From positions 992,001-1,056,000 of the forward strand of contig NZ_CAJRAF010000002.1 in the NCBI RefSeq assembly GCF_907164905.1: a stretch of DNA of 64,000 nt, written 5' to 3'. Positions 10,269 to 18,750 of this stretch are shown here, one piece after another (positions within the stretch are counted from its first letter, which is position 1; every line of letters starts with the position of its first letter). The stretch is from Dyadobacter sp. CECT 9275 (lineage in GTDB: Bacteria > Bacteroidota > Bacteroidia > Cytophagales > Spirosomataceae). The translations under genes and the position numbers were made by a program. The notes beneath the pieces are model-generated. The model was given only the letters and a program-made list of their open reading frames with translations. It ran no database searches and was not told the origin of the DNA.

Positions 10269-10301
10269 GATAAGTTCGTTCCGATGAGTAACAAATAACC
10301 G

Positions 10302-10336
10302 GAGCCGTTTCCATTTCACTGGAGCGGCTCTTTTTT
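10302..10336 (+). terminator. Rho-independent terminator of the efflux operon
   Basis: GAGCCG (10302-10307) pairs with CGGCTC (10325-10330). TCCA and TGGA add inner pairs around a six-base loop, and six T residues follow directly at 10331-10336. It lies 33 bases after the channel gene stop. Confidence 0.8.
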
Positions 10337-10448
10337 ATGTTTGTCTTCTTAAAATCCGGTTGGCATATTGTTAAACAAAGTTTCAGGCATCTCAGGAAAA
10401 ATTGCCGGGAAACGGGAATATACGCTCCTCAGTGAAACAGACAACACT

Positions 10449-10464
10449 TAACTTTGCATGCAAA
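10449..10464 (+). promoter_or_regulatory. Promoter -7 element overlapping a palindrome, upstream of the GH110 gene
   Basis: TAACTTTG (10449-10456) matches the Bacteroidota -7 consensus TAnnTTTG. Its last four bases begin the perfect 12-bp palindrome TTTGCATGCAAA (10453-10464). No exact TTTG is present at the -33 distance, so the promoter may need an activator, or the palindrome may be an operator. The gene starts about 50 bases downstream. Confidence 0.4.
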
Positions 10465-10514
10465 TGGCGTAGGCAGTATTGGCCATTCAACAGATTTGAT
10501 CTCCCTAAAACCTT

Positions 10515-12350
10515 ATGTTTTTAAAAAATAAATTATTGCTGTTACCGGGTTTTGTTATGATTTCATTGCTTTCGATCTTGTCAGCAAGGTGCCAGACCCT
10601 GTCCTTAAATGATTTTGGTATCCGCCCCGATACCTATGAAAACGTGACTCCCGTGATACAGAAGATCATTGAGGAAACTGTCCGAAGCAAGCAAACAAAG
10701 CTGGTTTTTGCAAAAGGCCGTTATGATTTCTGGCCCGATGGCGCGATCCGCGCCCCATACTTCGTCTCAAACACCTCCACCGAAGAGGAAGATTCGTCCA
10801 AGGTGAAAACCATCGGTATGTTGTTTAAAAATGCCAAAAACCTGACCATAGAAGGCAATGGTTCATTATTCGTTTTCCATGGAAAAATGACAACTATCGT
10901 TCTGGACCATTGTGAAAATGTGAAACTTCAGAATATTAAAGTGGATTTCGAGCGCCCCACGATGTCGGAAATGCGTTATGTTTCCGGCACGGGTAAGGGC
11001 GTTAATCTGGAAATTCATCCCGATGCAAAATATAATATTAACGATGGAAAACTGGTATTCTACGGTGAAGGCTGGAAGACTACCCATTTTCACGCCGTAG
11101 CTTATGATACAACCCTGAAAACCATGCGCTACGCCGACTGGAAGGTTTTCAACAGCAGTAAAGCCACCGAAATCCGCCGTAATCTGGTTCATTTTGACAC
11201 GCCAGAATCTTTTCAGCCAGTATACGGTAACATACTCACCGTCAGGGATATTATCCGTGATCAGGTGGGAATGTTTATTCTGGAAAGTAAGAACATCACG
11301 CTTGAAGATGTCGGAATGCATTACATGCACGGCCTTGGGATCGTCAGCCAGTATACCGAAAACATCACGATGCGGCGTGTCAGCTGCGCACCCAGACCGG
11401 AAACGAAACGGGTGATCAGCTCATCTGCTGATTTCATGCATTTTTCGGGATGCCGCGGAAAAGTAAGTATCGAAAACAGCCGGTTTGAAGGAGCCCATGA
11501 CGACCCGGTGAATGTCCACGGGACCAATCTGCGCATTGTGGGAAAACCTGCCTCCAACCGCCTCAAACTTCGATTCATGCATGGACAGAGTTATGGATTC
11601 AATGCTTTTTTCCCGGGAGATACCGTAGCATTTGTCCATGCGGCATCCATGCTACGGTTTGCACCAGGTATAGTTAGATCGGTAGAAAGACTCTCAGACC
11701 GCGAAGTGACCGTGACATTTAAAAGCGATGTCCCTGCAGATCTTGAACCGGATGATTGCGTCGAAAATATGTCATGGACACCTGAGGTACTGATCAGGGG
11801 CAACTATTTTACCCGGACAAATACCCGCGGCATTTTGCTGACTACTCCCCGGAAGGCTATCATTGAGAACAACACATTTTTCAGGACCGGCATGAGCGCC
11901 GTGCTTATCGAGGCCGATGCAGAAGGATGGTATGAATCAGGTCCAGTTCGTGACGTTACCATCCGGAACAACGAATTTATTGACTGTGCCTATCAGGGAG
12001 GACCCGGCAATGCCGTTATTGCTATTCATCCTTCCAACCGGGTTGCTGACGTAAAAAAGCCGGTTCATTTTAATATCAGGATCGAAAACAATACTTTCAA
12101 AGTCTTCGATTACCCTGTATTGTATGTCAAAAGCACGCAGGGAATCCGTTTTGAAAACAATTCGGTTGTTAGAACCAACACGCTGCCGGCAAAGTCTGAT
12201 AATAAAAAAATGTTTTATTTCAATGGCTGCTCCGAAGTACAGATTAGCGGAACGAAATTAATCGGGGATGTTTTGGGTAAAAATATCAAAATGGAAAACA
12301 TGCCGAAAACCAACGTAAAAGTTACCGGAGGAGACCTGATAATCGAATAG
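10515..12350 (+). CDS. Secreted GH110-type alpha-1,3-galactosidase (right-handed beta-helix)
   Basis: The 611-residue protein has an N-terminal signal peptide (hydrophobic to about residue 26, ...LSILSARCQ). Its overall length and several blocks match the GH110 alpha-galactosidase family as I know it from Bacteroides GlaA/GlaB: RPTMSEMRYVSG (about 148), DWKVFNSSKATEI, SADFMHFSGCRG (Asp306) and FEGAHDDPVNVHGTN (Asp329-Asp330). The conserved Asp cluster is the likely catalytic centre. Repeated N-x-F/I turns fit a beta-helix. GH110 enzymes remove terminal alpha-1,3-linked galactose, for example from blood-group B type glycans, by an inverting mechanism. It stands alone, 18 kb from the GalNAc locus. 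Substrate specificity within the family is an inference. Confidence 0.85.
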   Translation: MFLKNKLLLLPGFVMISLLSILSARCQTLSLNDFGIRPDTYENVTPVIQKIIEETVRSKQTKLVFAKGRYDFWPDGAIRAPYFVSNTSTEEEDSSKVKTIGMLFKNAKNLTIEGNGSLFVFHGKMTTIVLDHCENVKLQNIKVDFERPTMSEMRYVSGTGKGVNLEIHPDAKYNINDGKLVFYGEGWKTTHFHAVAYDTTLKTMRYADWKVFNSSKATEIRRNLVHFDTPESFQPVYGNILTVRDIIRDQVGMFILESKNITLEDVGMHYMHGLGIVSQYTENITMRRVSCAPRPETKRVISSSADFMHFSGCRGKVSIENSRFEGAHDDPVNVHGTNLRIVGKPASNRLKLRFMHGQSYGFNAFFPGDTVAFVHAASMLRFAPGIVRSVERLSDREVTVTFKSDVPADLEPDDCVENMSWTPEVLIRGNYFTRTNTRGILLTTPRKAIIENNTFFRTGMSAVLIEADAEGWYESGPVRDVTIRNNEFIDCAYQGGPGNAVIAIHPSNRVADVKKPVHFNIRIENNTFKVFDYPVLYVKSTQGIRFENNSVVRTNTLPAKSDNKKMFYFNGCSEVQISGTKLIGDVLGKNIKMENMPKTNVKVTGGDLIIE

Positions 12351-12674
12351 AAAAACCTCACTAAAGCTTGAACTCACTCGTTTTTAATAAGTATCTAAAA
12401 ACCAAAATTTTAAAATTAAAAAACCTCCCAATCCTACCCTGGTGCAAGCTACCTTTCAGCGTTGTGTATTGATCCTGTATCCCAAATAATCATTTCCGGT
12501 TGCTGCACTTGTTTGCGGTCAGCCACCCTACCCTTACATTGATATCCTGCGCGAGTTGCCCCTCCGGGAGTAGCAGTATTTGTGTAAAAGCTGGCCCGTA
12601 CCTGTAATGAATGGCATAGTATCAATTGTTTGTATTTAGTATAAATAATATTAATATTTGCAAAAATAAATAGT
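12351..12674. other. Intergenic region before the PepSY operon
   Basis: No gene is recognisable in this stretch of about 320 bases. The first part is AT-rich and the middle is GC-richer without an open frame of interest. The last 50 bases hold the promoter described separately. I looked for a cobalamin- or metal-type riboswitch and saw no recognisable conserved box. Confidence 0.4.
12629..12660 (+). promoter_or_regulatory. Bacteroidota-type promoter of the PepSY operon
   Basis: TTTG at 12629-12632 is followed after 20 bases by AATATTTG at 12653-12660, one mismatch from the -7 consensus TAnnTTTG. The spacing is in the usual 17-23 range. The start codon follows 15 bases later, implying a very short leader. 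Confidence 0.55.
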
Positions 12675-12986
12675 ATGATCCCTTTTTACTTTATCCTGCT
12701 CGGCATGTACTTGTATTATTCCAAGTCAAAGTACTTCCCCCACTCGTTGTCCCGTCCCGGTTTCCGCAGTACCCGACTGATCGGTACATTATGCACCCTG
12801 GCAGGATCTGCACTCTATGTGCGAACGGATGGCTGGGCAGGCGGACTGCTACTATCCCTCGCCGCCTGCACGCTGGCGATGAGCCTCATTCAGTTATTCG
12901 CGGTTTTGGGCAGATCCTATTTTTATGGATTCGTTGCGGTTGTACATGCTTTGTTACTCATAGAACTTTTTTTCCATGCCAGCTAA
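12675..12986 (+). CDS. Small membrane protein, first gene of PepSY operon
   Basis: This 103-residue protein is almost entirely hydrophobic, with about three transmembrane segments (MIPFYFILLGMYLYY, the stretch around LIGTLCTLAGSALYV, and FVAVVHALLLIELFF). I do not recognise a catalytic motif. Its end overlaps the next gene by 11 bases, and the third gene encodes a PepSY-TM protein. In Bacteroidota and Proteobacteria such small membrane proteins commonly accompany PepSY-TM proteins near TonB-dependent siderophore receptors. A role in iron acquisition is inferred from that context only. Confidence 0.75.
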   Translation: MIPFYFILLGMYLYYSKSKYFPHSLSRPGFRSTRLIGTLCTLAGSALYVRTDGWAGGLLLSLAACTLAMSLIQLFAVLGRSYFYGFVAVVHALLLIELFFHAS

Positions 12987-13257
12987 AAAAGAATACCTTG
13001 CTACCAACGGCCAGCGTGCTCTTAAAATCACAGCCGGGCTTTTTGGAGGCTACTTCCTGGCAGTAGGCATTCAAATGATGCTGAGCGTCATTCTTCCATT
13101 CCGCATGGAAGTTATCCTCACCGGTGCCTTTTCTGTTTTTTTACTATGGACTTTCCTGATGATCACAGCATTTCTGAGCCGGAATGGATGGGTTGTGTGG
13201 GGCATCTATCTGCTTAGTACCCTTATTTGCGCAGTGATCGTGTATTTTCTGAAATAA
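12976..13257 (+). CDS. Small membrane protein, DUF3649-like, PepSY operon
   Basis: This 93-residue protein has a charged N-terminus (MPAKKEYLATNGQR) and about three hydrophobic helices. It resembles small DUF3649-type proteins often found before PepSY-TM proteins, an assignment based on size, topology and neighbourhood rather than a clear motif. It overlaps the preceding gene by 11 bases and sits 3 bases before the PepSY gene, so translation is coupled across the three genes. Confidence 0.75.
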   Translation: MPAKKEYLATNGQRALKITAGLFGGYFLAVGIQMMLSVILPFRMEVILTGAFSVFLLWTFLMITAFLSRNGWVVWGIYLLSTLICAVIVYFLK

Positions 13258-13260
13258 TAT

Positions 13261-14850
13261 ATGAAGCTAAAAGGCTTATCCCCGAGACTCTACAATATTA
13301 CCTTTAACACACATACTGTTTCAGGTATCGTCATCAGTTTTGCTCTGTACGTGATCTTTTTTGCAGGTGCTTTTACGCTCTTCAAAGAAGAGTTTTACCG
13401 GTGGGAGAATCCGGCAGCACGGCAAAGACTTTCGGAACAAGTCGATTACGATAAAGTACTGAAAGCCATCAAGAAGAAAACGCCCCGGTTTGATCTCGCC
13501 GAAGATATCACCATCGTTACTGCATCCGAAGAAAGGCCCATTGTAAATATTTACGGCCATCTGACGGTACCGAAAGGAAAGCCTGAGGAACATTATTACG
13601 TTACCTATTACCCTTCCAGCAACGAATTTTCCCAGGAAGAAAAAACAACCATTGGCGAAACCTTATACCGGCTGCATTTCTTTGACCAGATCCCGTTTCT
13701 GGGAAGATACCTATCAGGGTTTGTAGCGCTATTTTTTGCTTTTGCAGTAGTCACCGGGCTGATGATCCATTGGCAGAATATCCTTACCAAATTTCACGGA
13801 TTTTCCCTGAAAGGCTCTTTAAAAAACCTCTGGACAAGTGCACATACCGTTTTTGGATTATTAGGCCTTCCTTTCCAGCTCATGTACGCTATTACCGGTG
13901 CTTATTATATGCTTTCGTTCCTTGTGCTGTTGCCTGTGGTGATGGTATTTTATGGTGGTGACCAGGAAAAGGCCATCAGCGAGATCGTTGCAGAACGTGC
14001 CATGGCGGTGAGCGAAAGCTCCCCTTTTGCAAGCCAACACCTAAGCATCAACGGTTTGCTGGAAAAAGTAAAGACGCAGAACCCGGAGCTGGAATTACAC
14101 TACCTCCGAATCAAACATTATGACCGGCAGGATGGCATTTTATCTGCGTCACTTAAAAACAGCAGAACATTTGCGGGAGACGGTTCTATCTCGCTTAGGT
14201 TAGCCGACGGAAAGGTAATTTCTGACCTCCTGCCAGGTAAGAGAACCTATGCCCAATCGGTACTTTTTGGAATTTCCAGACTTCATTTTGCTACTTTCGG
14301 GGGGATGGTGCTGAAAACCATTTATTTTTTGCTGGCAATGTTTACCTGCTTCGTTATCATCAGCGGGGTACTGCTATGGAAAGAAGCCCGGAATAAAAAA
14401 AGTTATACCGAAAAACAAAGGCGTTTTCATCACAGGGTTACCATGTGGTATCTGGCTATTTCTTTCGGCCTTTTCCCGGCCACTGCGGTTTTATTCAGTG
14501 CCGAACTGCTGGTGCCCGACCTGGAAAGCCACGTATTTGTAGTCCGGACCGCATTTTTCGTTTCCTGGCTCTTGCTGACGATCGCTGGATTATTTTTCAA
14601 AAACGAGTCAGGAATCACAAGATTTTATCTGCTCATCGGTGGACTGCTTTCCATCTTCGTCCCGTTTGCAAACGGATTTGCCACAGGCGACTGGATTTTC
14701 ATGACCTGGCCCAAAGGGCTTTATCACCTCGCTCTCACAGATACCTTTTGGATGATAACCGGCGTTGTTTCTTTACTGCTGGCGGTATCGTCCAAAAAGG
14801 TGAAAAAGGCTGGAAAGAAAGCTTCCGTGGTTGCCGTGACAGGTTCGTAA
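13261..14850 (+). CDS. PepSY-associated transmembrane protein (PepSY-TM / FhuF-like iron reductase family)
   Basis: The 529-residue inner-membrane protein opens with LYNITFNTHTVSGIVISFALYVIFFAGAFTLF, the standard His-containing first helix of PepSY-TM proteins. A periplasmic PepSY-like region follows, then LYRLHFFDQIPFLGRYLSGFVALFFAFAVVTGLMIHW, a second helix pair around residues 190-230, a long loop, and four or five C-terminal helices. Conserved His residues in the helices are consistent with haem binding or ferric reduction as proposed for the family. No TonB-dependent receptor is present in the operon, which is unusual. Confidence 0.85.
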   Translation: MKLKGLSPRLYNITFNTHTVSGIVISFALYVIFFAGAFTLFKEEFYRWENPAARQRLSEQVDYDKVLKAIKKKTPRFDLAEDITIVTASEERPIVNIYGHLTVPKGKPEEHYYVTYYPSSNEFSQEEKTTIGETLYRLHFFDQIPFLGRYLSGFVALFFAFAVVTGLMIHWQNILTKFHGFSLKGSLKNLWTSAHTVFGLLGLPFQLMYAITGAYYMLSFLVLLPVVMVFYGGDQEKAISEIVAERAMAVSESSPFASQHLSINGLLEKVKTQNPELELHYLRIKHYDRQDGILSASLKNSRTFAGDGSISLRLADGKVISDLLPGKRTYAQSVLFGISRLHFATFGGMVLKTIYFLLAMFTCFVIISGVLLWKEARNKKSYTEKQRRFHHRVTMWYLAISFGLFPATAVLFSAELLVPDLESHVFVVRTAFFVSWLLLTIAGLFFKNESGITRFYLLIGGLLSIFVPFANGFATGDWIFMTWPKGLYHLALTDTFWMITGVVSLLLAVSSKKVKKAGKKASVVAVTGS

Positions 14851-14871
14851 AAAGGCCGTAGCACTAGTGAA

Positions 14872-14892
14872 CCTGGCAAGCCCGTTGCCAGG
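14872..14892 (+). terminator. Hairpin after the PepSY operon
   Basis: CCTGGCAA (14872-14879) and TTGCCAGG (14885-14892) form a perfect 8-bp stem around a five-base loop, 22 bases after the stop. Only a weak pyrimidine tract follows, so termination efficiency is uncertain. Confidence 0.45.
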
Positions 14893-15080
14893 CGTGTTAT
14901 CTCTTTCCATCCTGTCGACCTAAGATCTGTCAAATAACCCAAACGATTAAAACAGCAAAATTTGTTTACCTCCTGGCGGATAAGCCGACGTATGGGGCAT
15001 TTAATTGAAATTTGAAATCCTGAACAGCTTTGGCAGTAACTATATTTCCAGGAGAATGCAATTTTTACTAATGTTGCTGT

Positions 15081-15644
15081 ATGGAAGGATTCTTTATTTT
15101 AGAAGTTGGTCGGCGCATTAAACAAAAAAGGCTCGACAAGCGGATGACGCTGCAGGAACTCGCGGATAAATCCGGTGTCAGTAAGGGTTTGGTGTCACAG
15201 ATCGAAAACGGCCGTACCATCCCGTCGCTCCCTGTTATGCTCAGCATCATACAGTCACTTCAGATCGAGGCCAGTGCTTTCTTTGAAGGCCTCAGCTTGT
15301 TGGAACCAACTATTTTGGTAAACCGCAGGAAAGACTACGCCACCTTTGAGAAGGAAGATGCACAAGGGTTTCATTACAGCCGGATGATGATGCGCAACCT
15401 GCCTGCCAGTACCGTGGACTTTGCACTCCTGGAACTAGCCACGGATTCATACCGGGAAGAAGTGACGACCGACGCCTACGAATTTATCTATATTGTTAAG
15501 GGTCAAACCGAGTACCACGTTAATGGACAGGTACTGATACTGGAAGAGGGAGACTCCATTTTCTTCGACGGCCGCCTGCCTCACGTCCCCAAAAACATCT
15601 CCGATTCGCCCTGCCTTTTACTGGTTCTTTATTTTTTCGACTAA
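15081..15644 (+). CDS. XRE-family transcriptional regulator with C-terminal cupin sensor
   Basis: This 187-residue regulator has an N-terminal Cro/C1-type helix-turn-helix (RIKQKRLDKRMTLQELADKS and GVSKGLVSQIENGRTIPSL, residues about 11-55). A linker leads into a cupin-2 barrel (about residues 105-187, with EFIYIVKGQTEYHVNG and EEGDSIFFDGRLPHVPKN). This HTH-cupin layout is shared with PuuR-like regulators that bind small metabolites in the cupin. No target gene is obvious. The following gene is 212 bases away on the same strand. Confidence 0.9.
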   Translation: MEGFFILEVGRRIKQKRLDKRMTLQELADKSGVSKGLVSQIENGRTIPSLPVMLSIIQSLQIEASAFFEGLSLLEPTILVNRRKDYATFEKEDAQGFHYSRMMMRNLPASTVDFALLELATDSYREEVTTDAYEFIYIVKGQTEYHVNGQVLILEEGDSIFFDGRLPHVPKNISDSPCLLLVLYFFD

Positions 15645-15856
15645 GCCATATCCAACGCCCGGGATAGTAGATGCTATCCCTCCTGCCCGTAAGCGATCAA
15701 ATGGCTAAAAGCAGGCGATACCTGATAAAACTGATTTTAATCTGTTTAATACTGTTATTTTTAGCAGATGTAACATACACGGTGTTTTAAAAGGCTATAC
15801 CTAAACCCAAGTTATCTCAGCATGTATCCTGAAAAACACTTAACGATCAACAAGTT

Positions 15857-16765
15857 ATGAAGAAATTCAACAGACCTATCACCGGAGGGGGCCGGATTCT
15901 GGCAATACTTCTGCTCACATTGAGTCTTCCGGCTTTTTCCCAGACCGGGAAACAAAAAAAATTTCTGGTTTGCGGCGACAGCAAGGTACTGCTCGTAGAT
16001 TATAACAAGTCCCGGGACAGCATCCCTGCCATTGTGTGGTCGTGGGACGCGCAGCAGGCAAAGGACCTGCCGGAAATTTACCGGACAAAAATGTTCAGAA
16101 CCATGGACGACTGCAAGGCCATTAACAGCGGGAAGCAGATTTTGGTATCCTCCTCTTCCGGTGCCATTGCCATCCTGAATATGAAAGACGGCAAAGTACT
16201 TTTTTACGCTGCCGTCCCGAACGCTCACTCCATAGCGCTGCTGCCCGGCAACCTGGTTGCTGCGGCTGCCTCAACGGCCAAAGACGGTAATAAAATTATG
16301 CTCTTCGACCAGGCTAAACCAGATAGCCCTTTGTTCACCGACAGCCTTTACTCGGCACACGGGCTGGTCTGGGATCAGAAAAGAGCCTCCCTCTTTGCTT
16401 TGGGTTACGATGTTTTAAGAGAATATAAACTGGTTTCCAAAAACCGCCTGGAACTTGTCAACAAATGGAAAATCCCAGGGATAGGCGGACATGAGCTGAT
16501 GCCCGTCCCGGATGGCGAAAACCTGTTTGTGACTGAGCATCACGGCTCCTGGCAGTTCAGCCTGAAAACCTACTCCTTCACCAAGATCCAAGGATTTCCG
16601 GATGCAGAGAATATTAAAAGCCTTGGCCAGAACGCCGAAGGACAATATATCTTTACCATTCCGGAAAAAAGCTGGTGGACCTATCATGTGAAGTTCCATC
16701 AACCGGCACGAACCCTGGCCTTTCCCGACATGCATGTATACAAAGCCCGCTGGTATTCCAACTGA
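15857..16765 (+). CDS. Secreted DUF6528-like beta-propeller protein
   Basis: The 302-residue protein begins with a signal peptide ending near AFSQTG. The mature part shows repeated short blades with D/N-K turn motifs (VCGDSKVLLVDYNKS, GKQILVSSSSGAIAILNMKDGK, NAHSIALLPGNLVAAAAS, GHELMPVPDGENLFVTEHHG), consistent with a seven-bladed propeller. I associate it with DUF6528, found in secreted proteins of carbohydrate-degrading Bacteroidota. The function is unknown. It is convergent with the isochorismatase-ThuA gene, about 100 bases away. Confidence 0.75.
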   Translation: MKKFNRPITGGGRILAILLLTLSLPAFSQTGKQKKFLVCGDSKVLLVDYNKSRDSIPAIVWSWDAQQAKDLPEIYRTKMFRTMDDCKAINSGKQILVSSSSGAIAILNMKDGKVLFYAAVPNAHSIALLPGNLVAAAASTAKDGNKIMLFDQAKPDSPLFTDSLYSAHGLVWDQKRASLFALGYDVLREYKLVSKNRLELVNKWKIPGIGGHELMPVPDGENLFVTEHHGSWQFSLKTYSFTKIQGFPDAENIKSLGQNAEGQYIFTIPEKSWWTYHVKFHQPARTLAFPDMHVYKARWYSN

Positions 16766-16868
16766 TACCTGATCAGCAGAGCCCAACCGAAGAAACCTTT
16801 CCGATCAAGTCATTACTGCTGCCAGTGGTTACAGGCGCAGTAGAGCCACGGTACAAAAGCCTGTTATT

Positions 16869-18509
16869 CTATTCCTGTTCCTGGTTCAACCGGCCCAACA
16901 GATAATCCACCGAATTGAACATGAGATTTCTGAAACCTTCCAGTTTCCAGTCGTCCCAATGCCCGAGGGAGGTATAAACAGCTTTACCATACTGATTCTT
17001 ATTTATCCAGCAAACTGGCTCCGCTGGTTGGCCGGGAATTGTGCCCAGTAAAAGCACCTGCACATTTTCGGATCTTAGGGGTCTGTTCTTATATAACCAG
17101 CTCGGACTGGTAAAACCTTTGGGATCAACATCCTTAAGAAGCAAACTTTTTTCCATACCGGGTACTGGCATCACGGTAGTACCTTGTTCAAGGTGGCCGT
17201 AATGCCCCTGGTAATTCCCGCCCAGGATGTCTTTATCAAACTCAGCCCAGCTTGCGAGAAAACCATTGGATTTGTCTTTGGCCAATTCAGCATTGCTGCC
17301 TGCACGCGGCACATTTTCCTTAGGACCAAAGGCATGGCTGGCCGTACGGATACCCAGTACCGGTTTCCCGCTTTCGATATAGTGTTTAAGTACAGCCATT
17401 TTCTCCGGCTCCAATGCCCTGCGCCTGGCAAATACCACGGCCAGGTCAGCGTCTTGCAGGATCTGGAGATTCTCAATGTTGTGGATACCCTCACCTTCCA
17501 TCACTGGTTTCCCGATGGCGAATTCGCAGTTCACATTCTTTTTCAACAACAATTCATGGGCAAATTCAGGCAGTCGCTGGTTAGCCCTGTACTCCCCTTC
17601 GGCCATGATAAAAGCTACCACCTTTCTGTTATCTTCCCTGAACCGAAACTGTTTTTTATGCGTAAGATCGGTTGAAACCATCGTAGGACATACATACTTT
17701 TCGATGTATTCACTCATGAGACTATTGCCGGTAAAATGCGAAACCCGGGGTTCGGAAGCAGGGTCGTACATGGTGTCGGTCATATCGCGCATCAGGACCA
17801 CATTCATGCCAAGCCGTTTCATGTTTCTCAATCCAAAGCTCCGCCCAATCACGCACATGTTGGTATGCACGCCGGTGAGAATCACATTTTTTATTCCTCT
17901 TTTAACAAACAAACTGCCCATTTCCGCCCCTGAATCAGAAATGGCATCACCGTCCGTAATCCCGATGGTACCGATTTGCCTGGTCCAGACCTCCTCATTT
18001 TCCCGAGCATCGCCCGGTGAAGGGGTACATCCGCCGTTGGAAATTTCGAAAGGCCATGCTGCTCCCGACTCTGTGTCCAGCAGCGTGCCCGCAATCTTTT
18101 TCGCTACGTTTTTATCCTTATACTTTTGAGCAAGTTTTCTTCCCGGATGATTTTCATAAAATTTCATGGTACTGCTGGGTGCGTGTACGATCAGCATACC
18201 TTTGTCACGCGCAATCCGGACCATTTCGTCCAGCCGCGGCGCCATTTCCGCAACGCGGTTTGTTGCTTCACTACACCAGTGGCGGTCCCACATGTCACAA
18301 ATGATGATCGCCGTTTCCGCAGCTTTCCATTCCTCTTTGCTATTGAGGAGTACCCATGCATTTTTATCCTGTTCGGAAGGGATCCTCTTCTGCAGCGAAA
18401 CGCTGACCATTGCTTCTGCCGTCTGGGCCAGCGTAAACGGAATGTTTGAAACCAGCAATATCACCAGTATAACCGGCAGCACAAAAAATCGGAATACACG
18501 TTTTTTCAT
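16869..18509 (-). CDS. Secreted isochorismatase-like hydrolase fused to a ThuA-like domain
   Basis: Two enzyme-like domains lie in one exported chain of 546 residues. ATG 18509 is chosen because it gives a clean signal peptide (MKKRVFRFFVLPVILVILL...LAQ). The frame is open 18 codons further up. The N-terminal domain (about 45-300) is a cysteine-hydrolase fold with TAIIICDMWDRHWC (acid Asp) and VILTGVHTNMCVIG (nucleophile Cys). The C-terminal domain (about 310-545) resembles ThuA/trehalose-utilisation glutamine-amidotransferase-like proteins (ADLAVVFARRRAL, GKPVLGIRTASHAF, GNYQGHYGHLEQGT, VYTSLGHWDDWK). It is the last gene of a SusC-SusD-esterase cluster, so a periplasmic role on a carbohydrate-linked substrate is inferred. 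The reaction is unknown. Confidence 0.85.
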   Translation of the reverse strand: MKKRVFRFFVLPVILVILLVSNIPFTLAQTAEAMVSVSLQKRIPSEQDKNAWVLLNSKEEWKAAETAIIICDMWDRHWCSEATNRVAEMAPRLDEMVRIARDKGMLIVHAPSSTMKFYENHPGRKLAQKYKDKNVAKKIAGTLLDTESGAAWPFEISNGGCTPSPGDARENEEVWTRQIGTIGITDGDAISDSGAEMGSLFVKRGIKNVILTGVHTNMCVIGRSFGLRNMKRLGMNVVLMRDMTDTMYDPASEPRVSHFTGNSLMSEYIEKYVCPTMVSTDLTHKKQFRFREDNRKVVAFIMAEGEYRANQRLPEFAHELLLKKNVNCEFAIGKPVMEGEGIHNIENLQILQDADLAVVFARRRALEPEKMAVLKHYIESGKPVLGIRTASHAFGPKENVPRAGSNAELAKDKSNGFLASWAEFDKDILGGNYQGHYGHLEQGTTVMPVPGMEKSLLLKDVDPKGFTSPSWLYKNRPLRSENVQVLLLGTIPGQPAEPVCWINKNQYGKAVYTSLGHWDDWKLEGFRNLMFNSVDYLLGRLNQEQE

Positions 18510-18750
18510 AGTCAGAAACAGTTGGACAGCAGCTTTTTTCTCACAAAGCAGAACGACATGCAAATAGATCTATAATATCCGTATTTTCAATATCTTACCT
18601 TCGAAATATGAAAATTTATTGACCAGGCTTTATCATATTCCAGGAAATTTCCGGTTACCTGATGGATACCAGCATAAAATTCGTGGCGATAAGCGTGCCA
18701 TCCAGCAAATGAACTCGGCAGGATACTTTCCCTCCGCCGCTGGTGCTCCT

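Noticed and set aside
12351-12674. A riboswitch before the PepSY operon
   Set aside because: No conserved box could be recognised and the promoter lies only about 15 bases before the start codon, leaving no room for a leader RNA.
17476-18129. A 217-codon open frame on the plus strand
   Set aside because: It lies opposite the isochorismatase-ThuA gene, which has clear motifs, and its translation has no family feature. It is a shadow.
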